This document shows positions 7,844 through 15,671 of a stretch of 64,000 nt of DNA, one piece after another (the stretch's first letter is position 1; the number at the start of each line of letters is the position of its first letter). This DNA is from Nonomuraea typhae (GTDB lineage: Bacteria; Actinomycetota; Actinomycetes; Streptosporangiales; Streptosporangiaceae). A program made the position numbers and the translations under genes. The notes under the pieces were generated by a model that ran no database searches, was not told the DNA's origin, and saw nothing but the letters and a program-made list of their open reading frames with translations. The DNA lies in the NCBI RefSeq assembly GCF_009760925.1, contig NZ_VRLV01000004.1, forward strand, positions 2,308 through 66,307, written 5' to 3'.

Positions 7844-8743
7844 TCAGGCCCCCGCGAGCTCACGCCCCGCCGCGATGATCCGCTCCAGTTCGGCCACGTG
7901 CTCCGGGCTTGGATCCACCAGCGGCAACCGGACCCCGCCCACGTCCAGGCCGCTCAGCCGTACGCCTGCCTTGACGAGGGAGACGGCGTAGCCGGGCTGG
8001 GTGTCGCGCAGCCGTACCAGGGGAAGGTAGAAGCGGGTCAGCAGAGCCCGGGTGAGGTCGTCGTCTCCGCTGGTCACGGCCTTGTAGAAGGCGAGCGCGA
8101 CCTCGGGGGCGAAGGCGAAGACGGCGCTGGAGTACAGGGTGACGCCGAGGCCCCGGTAGGCGGGCACGGTCAGTTCGGCGGTCGGGAGGCCGTTGAAGAA
8201 GGTGAACTCGCGGTCGACCGCCTGCCGTACGGTCAGGATGATGCGCTGGAGCAGGTCGATGTCGCCCAGTCCGTCTTTGAAGCCGATGACGTTGGGGAGG
8301 GCGGCGAGTTCGGCGACAGCCTCGGGGGTGAAGCGGGCGGTGCCGCGCTGGTAGACGATGACGGGGAGGTCCGTCTCCGCGGCCACGTCCTGGACGTAGC
8401 GGATGAGGCCCTGGGTGGGGGAGGAGACGAGGTAGGGCGGGAACAGCAGGAGTCCGTCGGCGCCGCTTTCCGCCGCGGCCCGGGCGAAGGCGCGGGCGGA
8501 GACGCCGCCCGCTCCGGAGAAGACGGGCACTCCGCCCGCCGTCGCCGTGACGCTCGTCTTGACGACCCGCGTGTAGTCGGCCAGGTCGAGGGCGTTGAAC
8601 TCGCCGGTGCCGCACGCGGTGAACACTCCTCCCGCTCCGGCCGAGACCCCTCGTGCGACGTGTTCGGCCAGGACCGCCTCGGCCACGTCGCCGTCGGGCC
8701 CGAACGGGGTCACCGGGAAGAAGAGAACACCATCAAGACGCAT
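7844..8743 (-). CDS. 5-dehydro-4-deoxyglucarate dehydratase (DapA family)
   Basis: Converts 5-dehydro-4-deoxyglucarate to 2,5-dioxopentanoate, CO2 and water. The 299-residue DapA-type barrel has the Schiff-base Lys in NVIGFKDG, the Tyr in VIVYQRG, and the GTGEFNALD loop near residue 46. A GVLFFPVTPF start and the KDG-dehydratase-like AACGTGE/TACGTGE region separate it from dihydrodipicolinate synthase. It lies 12 bases after the IclR gene and is probably co-transcribed with it from the promoter near 9540. It supplies the substrate of the semialdehyde dehydrogenase at 3428. Confidence 0.88.
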   Translation of the reverse strand: MRLDGVLFFPVTPFGPDGDVAEAVLAEHVARGVSAGAGGVFTACGTGEFNALDLADYTRVVKTSVTATAGGVPVFSGAGGVSARAFARAAAESGADGLLLFPPYLVSSPTQGLIRYVQDVAAETDLPVIVYQRGTARFTPEAVAELAALPNVIGFKDGLGDIDLLQRIILTVRQAVDREFTFFNGLPTAELTVPAYRGLGVTLYSSAVFAFAPEVALAFYKAVTSGDDDLTRALLTRFYLPLVRLRDTQPGYAVSLVKAGVRLSGLDVGGVRLPLVDPSPEHVAELERIIAAGRELAGA

Positions 8744-8755
8744 GAACGGTCCTTT

Positions 8756-9517
8756 CTAGCGGATGCCCTCCCTGCGCAGGGTGGCAGTCAGTTTGCGGGT
8801 GTGGCGGGTCATGGCGTCGATGACCTTGTCGACCAGGGAGTCGTCCAGGTTGGCGGGCATCGAGCAGCTGATGGCATCGGTCGCGGGGATGCGGTAATCG
8901 ACCACGACCGCGACGCACTGCACACCGGGGGTGCCCTGCTCGCATTCGAGCGCCCATCCACGTGTGCGAACGTCCTCCAGCTCCCTGGCCAGCCGCGCGT
9001 GATCGGTGATCGTGTCCGGGGTGAAGCGGACGAGTTCGTCGGGGAGCACGGACATGACCTCGTCGAAGGTCAGCTGGGCGAGCATCGCCTGGCCGAGCGC
9101 GGTGACGTGGGCGGGCAGGCGGCGGCCTACGCGCGGGATCACGCGGTGGGCGCTGCGGCCCTCGCGGGTGGCCAGATAGAGCACGTGCGCGCCGTCGCGC
9201 CGGGCGAAGTGCACCGTGTGGCCGATCTCGTCGCGCAGGTCGTCGAGCGTCTCCAGCGCGTACGGCAGCGCCAGGTCCTTGTCCAGGTAGGCGGTGCCGG
9301 TCAGCAGGGCGTGGGGGCCGATGCCGAAGGCGGCCTTGGCGCTGTCGGTCTCGACCCAGTTGAGCTCGACCAGGGTGCGCATCAGGGCGTGCAGGCTGCT
9401 GCGCGGGAAGCCGGTCTGCCGTTGCAGGTCCGACAGGGAGAGGCGATCCGGGGACGCGGCCAGTGTCTCCAGGATGCGCACTGTTCGCTCTGCTGACTTG
9501 ACCATCGAGGACTCCAT
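8756..9517 (-). CDS. IclR-family transcriptional regulator of the aldarate locus
   Basis: 253 residues: an N-terminal winged helix-turn-helix (about 6-65, LSLSDLQRQTGFPRSSLHAL) and a C-terminal IclR effector domain (about 80-245). ATG at 9517 (MESSMVKSAER); MVKSAER at 9505 is an alternative start. It probably senses a sugar acid such as a KDG-type intermediate. Its own promoter carries site 2 (9540-9555), the same motif found before gudD, the ABC binding-protein gene and udh. This makes it the best candidate to control them all, including itself. Confidence 0.88.
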   Translation of the reverse strand: MESSMVKSAERTVRILETLAASPDRLSLSDLQRQTGFPRSSLHALMRTLVELNWVETDSAKAAFGIGPHALLTGTAYLDKDLALPYALETLDDLRDEIGHTVHFARRDGAHVLYLATREGRSAHRVIPRVGRRLPAHVTALGQAMLAQLTFDEVMSVLPDELVRFTPDTITDHARLARELEDVRTRGWALECEQGTPGVQCVAVVVDYRIPATDAISCSMPANLDDSLVDKVIDAMTRHTRKLTATLRREGIR

Positions 9518-9539
9518 GCGGTCCAGGATATTGGATGGC

Positions 9540-9555
9540 GTTCATATACATGGAC
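9540..9555. promoter_or_regulatory. Operator-like site 2
   Basis: GTTCATATACATGGAC, an imperfect inverted repeat 22 bases upstream of the iclR-type gene and just after the stop of the second permease. Its arms are identical to those of sites 1 and 3. Confidence 0.65.
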
Positions 9556-9557
9556 AG

Positions 9558-10415
9558 TTAACCCTTGATGGCACCGCTGGTAAGGCCGCGCATGAACTGC
9601 CGCTGGAACGCCAGGAACGCGATGATCGACGGCAGCAGCGCCAGCAGGGACGCCGCCAGCAACACGCCGATGCCGACCTCCTCGTCGGAGCGCAGCGAAC
9701 GCAGCGCGATGGGCAGCGTCCACTGGTCGGAATCGGTGGCCACGATGAGCGGCAGCACGTACTGGTCCCAGATCATGGTGAAGCCGAACACCCCGATCAC
9801 GCCGATCGCGGGCCGGCACAGCGGCAGGATGATCGTGAAGAACGTGCGCATCTCCCCGGCGCCGTCGATCCTGGCCGCCTCCTCCAGCTCGATCGGCACC
9901 TCCTTCATGAACTCGGTCATCACCAGGATCGAGAACCCCCAGGCGCCGATCGGCAGGATCATCCCGGCGTAGGTGCCGATGAGCCGGGTGCCGAAGACCG
10001 GCAGCTCGCCCAGCACCGCCGACAGCGGCAGCACGATGACCTCCTCCGGGATCATCATCGTGACCAGCATGAGCAGCAGCACGATCGTCATCCCGCGGAA
10101 CCTCTTGCGGGCCAGCGCGTAGGCGGCGAAGACGCTGACCACCATCTGCAGCAGGAGCCCCAGGCCCACGACCACGAACGAGTTCAGCAGGTACAGGAAG
10201 ACCTTGCGGTTGCCGGCCTGGATGAAGTTGTCCAGGGAGAAGGTGTCGGGCAGGGAGAACCGGGTCGGGTCCGGCACCGCGCCGAACGCGTTGATCAGCA
10301 GGCCGACCAGCGGGCCCAGGAAGACGATGACGATGGCCGCGTACAGGAGCGTCTTGAGGGTGATGGCCAGGGGGCCACGTTTGCTCTCCAGCCCCAGCGT
10401 GGAGTCGAACCTCAT
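9558..10415 (-). CDS. Sugar ABC transporter permease (MalG/UgpE type)
   Basis: 285 residues with about six membrane segments. The cytoplasmic EAA loop for ATPase docking is visible at EEAARIDGAGEMRTFFTIILP. The start codon ATG overlaps the stop of the upstream permease (ATGA), so translation is coupled. It pairs with the permease at 10412 and the binding protein at 11338 to form a carbohydrate uptake (CUT1) importer. No ATPase is encoded nearby, so a shared MsiK-type ATPase is likely, as is common in actinomycetes. By context the substrate is a uronate or an oligo-uronide. Confidence 0.88.
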   Translation of the reverse strand: MRFDSTLGLESKRGPLAITLKTLLYAAIVIVFLGPLVGLLINAFGAVPDPTRFSLPDTFSLDNFIQAGNRKVFLYLLNSFVVVGLGLLLQMVVSVFAAYALARKRFRGMTIVLLLMLVTMMIPEEVIVLPLSAVLGELPVFGTRLIGTYAGMILPIGAWGFSILVMTEFMKEVPIELEEAARIDGAGEMRTFFTIILPLCRPAIGVIGVFGFTMIWDQYVLPLIVATDSDQWTLPIALRSLRSDEEVGIGVLLAASLLALLPSIIAFLAFQRQFMRGLTSGAIKG

Positions 10416-11341
10416 CGCGCCGCCTGCCTTCTCCGGAGTACCTGGACGATCACGGTGAGCAGAAGCGTCGCCAGGAACAGCAGGACCGAGGCGGCAGAAG
10501 CCAGCCCGAACCGGTTGTTCTGCAGCCCTTCCTTGTAGATCAGCGTCATGAGCACCTCGGACGACCCGTTCGGCCCGCCGTTCGTGAGCACGTAGACCTC
10601 GACGAACACGCGCAGCCCGCGGATGGCCGCCAGCGTGAACAGGATCCAGAAGACCGGCCGCAGCGCCGGCAGGGTCACGCGCCAGAACCGCTGCCAGACG
10701 GTCGCGCCGTCCACGGCCGCCGCCTCGTAGAGGGTGCGGTCCACGCCGACCAGCCCGGCGACGAAGATCATCATGTCGTACGGCGCGCCGCGCCAGATCA
10801 TCATGCCCATGATCGACCACAGCGAGCTGTCCTCGCTGGACAGGAACGACATGGGCCCGATGCCGACCCAGCCGGCGACGGTGTTGAGCAGGCCGTCGGG
10901 GCCGGGGTGGTACATGATCCGCCACACCTCGGCCACCGCCGCGATCGTGGTCACGACCGGGAGGAACGCCGCGGTGCGGACAAACCACAGATAGCGGGCG
11001 GGCCCCTCGACCAGCAGCGCCAGCATCAGCCCGAGCACGATCGAGCCGACCGTGGTGCCGAGGGCCAGGACGGCGCTGTGCCACATGGCCGAGGTGAACG
11101 CGCTGTCGGTGAGGGCGGTCTGGTAGTTCTCCACGCCCACCCACCGGTTGCCCAGGAAGGGGCGGACCTCGAAGAAGCTGTCCCGCATCATCACGAAGAT
11201 CGGGATGAACTTGAAGTACAGGAACAGCAGCAGTGCCGGTGCCAGGAACAACCAGGGGACCAGCGCGCCGCGCCGCCGTACCCGCTTGTGGCGGCGGCGC
11301 GGCTCGGTCCCCGTGCGCGGGGGCGACAGGGTGGTGGTCAT
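10412..11341 (-). CDS. Sugar ABC transporter permease (MalF/UgpA type)
   Basis: 309 residues, starting MTTTLSPPRTG; its ATG overlaps the stop of the binding-protein gene (ATGA). An Arg-rich cytoplasmic N-terminus precedes about six membrane helices. The EAA loop is YEAAAVDGATVWQRFWRVTLP near residue 200. It is the middle gene of the binding protein, permease, permease set and lies under the promoter with site 3 at 12665. Confidence 0.88.
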   Translation of the reverse strand: MTTTLSPPRTGTEPRRRHKRVRRRGALVPWLFLAPALLLFLYFKFIPIFVMMRDSFFEVRPFLGNRWVGVENYQTALTDSAFTSAMWHSAVLALGTTVGSIVLGLMLALLVEGPARYLWFVRTAAFLPVVTTIAAVAEVWRIMYHPGPDGLLNTVAGWVGIGPMSFLSSEDSSLWSIMGMMIWRGAPYDMMIFVAGLVGVDRTLYEAAAVDGATVWQRFWRVTLPALRPVFWILFTLAAIRGLRVFVEVYVLTNGGPNGSSEVLMTLIYKEGLQNNRFGLASAASVLLFLATLLLTVIVQVLRRRQAAR

Positions 11342-12651
11342 GACGCTTTCTGGGTCGTCAGTTCCGCGGTGAAGGTGGTGTTGAGGCCGTCCAGCGTGGT
11401 TTTGACGTCCTTGGCGCAGTCGGCCCACGCGGCGTTGATCGCGTCGGCGGCCTTCTGGCGGAACGGGGTCCAGTCCGGCACCGGCGGCGTGTAGACGGCG
11501 GTCGGGTAGGCGTCGGCGAAGACCTTCCAGCGCGGGTCCTTGCGCTCGGCGCCGAGGTCCACGTCCTTGTTGATGGGCAGGCGGACGATCGGGCCCTCGT
11601 TGTCGCCGTTCATGCCGATTTTCTGGCCGGCGGCGGAGATGGCGTACTCGGCGAACTTCTGCTGGTCGGGCTCCTTCTTGGAGCCGGCCATCAGGTAGAC
11701 GTTCTCGCCCTCGCCGAGGGTGCCGGGGCCGCCCGACGGGCCCTTCGGCACCTGGACGACCTCGATCTTGTCATCGCCCACGCTCTTGACGAACCGGGCC
11801 AGGACGTAGGGGCCGACCAGGTAGATGCCGCCCTGGCCCTTCTCGAAGACGGTGTGGGTGACGGTCGTGTCGTTGCTGACCGCGCCGGGGTTGACGGTCT
11901 TGGCGGTGCAGAACTGCTCCTGCATCCACTTGACCGCCTCGACGGTCTTGGGGTCGGTGACCGCGGAGGAGAACTTGCCGCCGCCGTTGGCCTTGATGAA
12001 GTCGCCGCCGTTGGCGTAGACGAGCGAGGAGACGTACCAGGAGGCGTAGCCGCGCTTGGTGCCGGCCGGGGCGACGAAGCCGTAGGTGTTGGCCGTGCCG
12101 TCGCCGTCGGGGTCCTTCTCGGTGAACGCCTTGGCCAGTTTGGCCAGCTCGTCCCAGGTCTGGGGAGGCTCCATGCCCAGCTTCTCCCGCCAGTCCTTGC
12201 GGATGATCAGGGCGAACGACTGGGCGGAGAACGGCGCCGCGTAATACTTGCCGTCGCCGGCCGTGGCGGCCTTCCACGCCAGTTCGGTGACCTTGTCCTG
12301 ACCGGCGAGCTTGGCCTTGTCGACCTCGCGCAGCCAGCCCTGGTGCTGCATGTTGCCCAGGCGGGCGGTGTCGTTGATGACCACGTCCGGCAGGTCCTTG
12401 GCCTGGGCCTGCTGCTGGAGCTTGGTCTCGAAGTCGTCGAAGAGCGAGACGAGCTTGGTTTTGACGCCGGTCGCCTTCTCGAACTCCGCCACGAATTTCT
12501 GGGCCGTCTTGTGCGAGGGGGAGTTGGGCACCTGGCGGATCCAGATCTCCAGCGCGTCTCCGCCGCCGCCGGAGCCTGATGGTGATCCACAACCCACCGC
12601 TGTTACGGCCAGAGCCATGGCAACGCCGGCCCCGATCAGGTTGCGTGACAT
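11338..12651 (-). CDS. Sugar ABC transporter substrate-binding lipoprotein
   Basis: 437 residues, extracytoplasmic family 1 solute-binding protein. The N-terminal signal peptide ends in a lipobox (VTAVGC), so the mature protein should be lipid-anchored at Cys21. ATG at 12651 follows an AGGAGG ribosome binding site by 8 bases. It is the first gene of the importer operon. Operator site 3 abuts the ribosome binding site, so bound repressor should block transcription directly. Neighbouring udh and glucarate genes point to a uronate or aldarate ligand. Confidence 0.88.
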   Translation of the reverse strand: MSRNLIGAGVAMALAVTAVGCGSPSGSGGGGDALEIWIRQVPNSPSHKTAQKFVAEFEKATGVKTKLVSLFDDFETKLQQQAQAKDLPDVVINDTARLGNMQHQGWLREVDKAKLAGQDKVTELAWKAATAGDGKYYAAPFSAQSFALIIRKDWREKLGMEPPQTWDELAKLAKAFTEKDPDGDGTANTYGFVAPAGTKRGYASWYVSSLVYANGGDFIKANGGGKFSSAVTDPKTVEAVKWMQEQFCTAKTVNPGAVSNDTTVTHTVFEKGQGGIYLVGPYVLARFVKSVGDDKIEVVQVPKGPSGGPGTLGEGENVYLMAGSKKEPDQQKFAEYAISAAGQKIGMNGDNEGPIVRLPINKDVDLGAERKDPRWKVFADAYPTAVYTPPVPDWTPFRQKAADAINAAWADCAKDVKTTLDGLNTTFTAELTTQKAS

Positions 12652-12664
12652 CAGACCGCCTCCT

Positions 12665-12680
12665 GTTCACGTATGTGGAC
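12665..12680. promoter_or_regulatory. Operator-like site 3
   Basis: GTTCACGTATGTGGAC, 13 bases upstream of the binding-protein start. Its arms are identical to those of sites 1 and 2 and the central six bases differ. A shorter relative, TTCATGTGAA, lies at 12704-12713. Confidence 0.65.
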
Positions 12681-12742
12681 GTCTGCTTTGAATGTGGAAC
12701 GGATTCATGTGAACGTAACGACGCGCGCATGCTGTGGTCAAT

Positions 12743-12758
12743 ATTCAAGGATGTGAAT
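12743..12758. promoter_or_regulatory. Operator-like site 4
   Basis: ATTCAAGGATGTGAAT has TTCA-N6-TGAA arms, the symmetrical form of the motif. It lies 28 bases upstream of the uronate dehydrogenase start. Confidence 0.55.
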
Positions 12759-12786
12759 TTCGATCAGAGTTGTGTACAACATCTCC

Positions 12787-13584
12787 ATGCGCATCCTCGT
12801 CACCGGCGCCGCCGGCAAGGTAGGCACGCTCCTGCGCCCCCTCCTGGCCCGCCCGGACCGCATCGTCCGCCTGACCGACCTGACCCCGATCACCGACCTC
12901 GCCCCCGGCGAGGAGTTCGTCCCCGCCGACCTCAACGACGCCGCCGCGCTCGAGACGGCCACGAAAGGCGTGGACGCCGTCCTCCACCTGGGCGGTCAGA
13001 GCCGCGAGCACCCGTGGGCCGACATCGTCCAGGCCAACATCAACGGGACCTACGCGCTCATGGAGGCGGCGCTCAAGGAAGGGGTACGGCAGGCCGTCCT
13101 GGTCGGCAGCCACCACGCCGCCGGATTCCACACCCGCCCGATCACCGGAGAGGACCTGGCCGACTACGCCTTCCCCCGGCCCGACACGCTGTACGGGGTG
13201 AGCAAGGTCGTCATGGAGGCGCTGGGCAGCCTGTACCACGACCGGTTCGGCATGAACGTCACCGTGATCCGCCTCGGCACCTGCAACGAGCGCTCAGGCG
13301 ACACCCGTGGCCTGGCCACCTGGATCTCACCCGGCGACCTGGCCCGGCTGGTGGAGTGCGCGATGGTCGCGCCCGGATACCACGTGGTGTGGGGCGTTTC
13401 CGACAATGCCCGGCGATGGTGGTCGTTGGGGGAGGCCCAGGCGATCGGGTACGTCTCGGCGGACGACTCGGAGGCCCACGCCGGGCCGCTGCTGGCCGAG
13501 CAGGGCGAGCCGGACCTCACCGACCCGCTTCACGACCGCGCCGGCGGCATGTTCACCCTCCGCCCCCTGGGCGAACCCTGGTGA
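12787..13584 (+). CDS. udh: Uronate dehydrogenase
   Basis: Oxidises D-glucuronate or D-galacturonate to the aldarolactone with NAD+. The 265-residue extended SDR has the nucleotide motif TGAAGKVG near the N-terminus, the LGGQS motif typical of Udh, catalytic Ser in VGSHHAAG, and YGVSK (Tyr/Lys). I chose ATG at 12787 because MRILVTG is the natural SDR start; a GTG 15 bases upstream is possible. No Shine-Dalgarno sequence is evident, so it may be leaderless. It is divergent from the ABC operon. No lactonase gene is seen next to it. Confidence 0.85.
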   Translation: MRILVTGAAGKVGTLLRPLLARPDRIVRLTDLTPITDLAPGEEFVPADLNDAAALETATKGVDAVLHLGGQSREHPWADIVQANINGTYALMEAALKEGVRQAVLVGSHHAAGFHTRPITGEDLADYAFPRPDTLYGVSKVVMEALGSLYHDRFGMNVTVIRLGTCNERSGDTRGLATWISPGDLARLVECAMVAPGYHVVWGVSDNARRWWSLGEAQAIGYVSADDSEAHAGPLLAEQGEPDLTDPLHDRAGGMFTLRPLGEPW

Positions 13585-13627
13585 GGGAGGGCTTGGGTGG
13601 GTGAGCCCTGGTGAGGGCGGCTTGGGC
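13573..13627. repeat. 30-bp direct duplication over the udh stop codon
   Basis: About 25 bases starting GAACCCTGGTGAGGG are repeated 30 bases later (13603) with a few changes. The last codons and stop of udh are thus copied just outside the gene, in the gap before the convergent dehydratase. Confidence 0.7.
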
Positions 13628-13634
13628 AGGGGGC

Positions 13635-14684
13635 TCAGGGCAGGGACAATCCCAGCCCGCGGACCCCGGTCGTGGTCAGCACGCCGTCCTTGATCTCGAC
13701 CGGGTACGGCTCCGCCAGCACCCCCAGCGCGGCGAAGGAGGCGTCCTCCACCTCCTCAACCATGCAAGGCAGCGGCAACGCCATAGCGATCTGCCCGGAA
13801 ACCTCCGGCAGCAAATGCGGAAATGTCGGCACCCCGAATGTCCGGGCCAGCTCCGCGATCCGCATCAGCGGCGTGACACCCCCCACCCGCACCACGTTCG
13901 GCTGGACCACGTCACAGGCCCCCGCCACCACCAGATCCCGGAAGTCGTGCACGGTATACGCGCTCTCACCCACCGCGACCGGCACCGAGACGGACTCCCG
14001 CAGCCGCGCCTGCCCCGAGATGTCGTCGGCGGGCAGCGGCTCCTCTACCCAGTACAACCCGAACTCGGCCAGCGCCGCGACGGCCCGCCGCGCGGAAGGA
14101 AGGTCCCAGCGCTGGTTGGCGTCGACCATCAGAAGCGCCTCCGGCCCGATCACCTCCCGCACCGCCGCCACCCGCCGCACGTCCTCGGCGAGCGAGGGCC
14201 GCCCGACCTTCACCTTCACCCCGGGGTACCCGGCCGCCTTCCACCGCCCGGCCTGCTCGACGAGTTCGGCGTCGGTGTAGTGGAGGTTCACGCCGCTGCC
14301 GTACACGGGAACCGAGGCGCGCCGCCGTCCGAGGACGTCGGCGAGGCTCGCCGTACCGCAGCGCAGGTCCCACAGCGCGAGGTCGATCCCGGCCATCGCG
14401 ATCGTGGTCAGCCCGCCCCCGCCCGCCTCGCGCAGGTGCCGCCAGAGCAGATCCCAGACCACGCCGGGGTCGGGCGGGAGGCCGATGACGAAGTCGCGCA
14501 CGTCGTGCTCGAGCAGGGCTCGTACGGCATGCGCGCCGATCTGGGGAGTCCAGGAGAAGCCGGTGCCGGTGCTGCCGTCGGCCAGCCGTACCTCGACCTT
14601 GAGCACGTGGTTGACCGGCACGTCCGCCCCCCACGGCCGGGGGAGCGGGACGGTGTGCGGCGTGACGGCGACGTCGGTGATCAT
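13635..14684 (-). CDS. Mandelate racemase/muconate lactonizing enzyme family sugar-acid dehydratase
   Basis: 349 residues, enolase superfamily. The metal and acid-base residues are visible: VKVKV (KxK), LMVDANQRW (Asp), WVEEPLP (Glu), VGESAY (Glu) and FPHLLPE (His). It should dehydrate a sugar acid, with substrate not fixed by sequence. Its ATG at 14684 overlaps the stop of the upstream dehydrogenase (ATGA). The pair is divergent from lacI-galM, so the likely route is aldose (GalM), then aldonolactone or ketose (SDR), then dehydration here. Confidence 0.82.
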   Translation of the reverse strand: MITDVAVTPHTVPLPRPWGADVPVNHVLKVEVRLADGSTGTGFSWTPQIGAHAVRALLEHDVRDFVIGLPPDPGVVWDLLWRHLREAGGGGLTTIAMAGIDLALWDLRCGTASLADVLGRRRASVPVYGSGVNLHYTDAELVEQAGRWKAAGYPGVKVKVGRPSLAEDVRRVAAVREVIGPEALLMVDANQRWDLPSARRAVAALAEFGLYWVEEPLPADDISGQARLRESVSVPVAVGESAYTVHDFRDLVVAGACDVVQPNVVRVGGVTPLMRIAELARTFGVPTFPHLLPEVSGQIAMALPLPCMVEEVEDASFAALGVLAEPYPVEIKDGVLTTTGVRGLGLSLP

Positions 14685-15556
14685 GCGCGCAGCTCCGTGC
14701 GCCACGACCGGGCGGCCCGCCAGCCGAGCAGCCGTTCGGCCTTCTTGCAGGAGAACACCACGTCGCCCAGCGAGTCGGCCAGGCCGGAGGTCGAGGGGAC
14801 CACCTTGGGCAGGACTTCGGACAGCGGCTCGCGGGTGAGGGCGTCGGCGGCGCCGGCGAAGAAGACCTCGCCGTTGGGGATGCGCGGCAGCCCGTCCAGC
14901 AGCGCCTGGACGAACGCGGCGGCGTCACGGGCGTCGATGTAGTTGAACAGCGAGACCCCGGCCAGTTCCGGCCGGTCCAGGCGCTCGGCCATCGTGTGGC
15001 CCTGCTGCGTGGGCGCCCCCTCCCACTCCTCGGGCGCCACGACGTAGCAGGGGCGGAAGACCGCCAGCCGGGTCCCGGCCGTGCGCGCGTACGACCGCAC
15101 GACCTCCTCGGCGACCTGCTTGGACAGGCCGTAGGCGTTCCACGGGGCCAGGGGGTGGTCCTCGTCGATCGGCAGGTACGACGGGGTCCAGCCGGGCGTG
15201 CCGTACCCGATCACGGTGGGGCTGCTGGCGACCACGACGCGCTCGACGCCGGAGCGGACCGCGCTCTCGCAGACGTTGAAGGCGAGCTGGGTGTTGACCC
15301 GGAAGGTGACCGCGTCGCTCCTGCTGAACGGCACGGCGATCGCGGCCAGGTGGACGACGGAGTCGGGCCGGAAGCGGGTCATCACCTCGAACGCCTCGCC
15401 CAGGTCGGTCAGGTCGGCGGGCATCGTGGCGGCGGCCTGGGGCGGGGTGCCCGGCGCCCGGTCGATGCCGATCACCTCGTGGCCCGCGGCGGCCAGGGCG
15501 GTCACCACGCTGCGGCCGAGCCTGCCCGCGCTCCCCGTCACGAGCGTTCGCGTCAT
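14681..15556 (-). CDS. NAD-dependent epimerase/dehydratase (extended SDR)
   Basis: 291 residues. The N-terminal TGSAGRLG binds NAD; the catalytic residues are Ser in VASSPTV and Tyr/Lys in NAYGLSKQ. The start at 15556 (ATG) has GAGGAG 5 bases upstream; an in-frame GTG six bases earlier would sit on that ribosome binding site. It may act as a sugar dehydrogenase feeding the dehydratase with which it overlaps. Two LacI-type operators lie between it and the regulator gene. Confidence 0.82.
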   Translation of the reverse strand: MTRTLVTGSAGRLGRSVVTALAAAGHEVIGIDRAPGTPPQAAATMPADLTDLGEAFEVMTRFRPDSVVHLAAIAVPFSRSDAVTFRVNTQLAFNVCESAVRSGVERVVVASSPTVIGYGTPGWTPSYLPIDEDHPLAPWNAYGLSKQVAEEVVRSYARTAGTRLAVFRPCYVVAPEEWEGAPTQQGHTMAERLDRPELAGVSLFNYIDARDAAAFVQALLDGLPRIPNGEVFFAGAADALTREPLSEVLPKVVPSTSGLADSLGDVVFSCKKAERLLGWRAARSWRTELRA

Positions 15557-15591
15557 CGTCACTCCTCAAGCACCTCGTCGCCACCACGAAA

Positions 15592-15603
15592 GCAACCGTT
15601 TGC
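15592..15603. promoter_or_regulatory. LacI-type operator, copy 1
   Basis: GCAACCGTTTGC, an imperfect palindrome with the central CG typical of LacI/GalR operators. The surrounding 14-mer AGCAACCGTTTGCA recurs exactly 55 bases further on. Confidence 0.75.
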
Positions 15604-15646
15604 AATGACCTTGACGCTCGCCATCGTTGCCGTCAAGGTTTGTGGA

Positions 15647-15658
15647 GCAACCGTTTGC
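15647..15658. promoter_or_regulatory. LacI-type operator, copy 2
   Basis: Identical 14-bp core to copy 1, 14 bases upstream of the lacI-family start. The two copies control the divergent promoters and allow autoregulation. Confidence 0.75.
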
Positions 15659-15671
15659 AGGGGGAGGGCTC

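Noticed and set aside
7464..7863. Small proteins encoded by the 18-bp array (EAMPER and ARGDAR repeats)
   Set aside because: All frames are open only because the unit is 18 bp without stops; no ribosome binding site or non-repeat domain.
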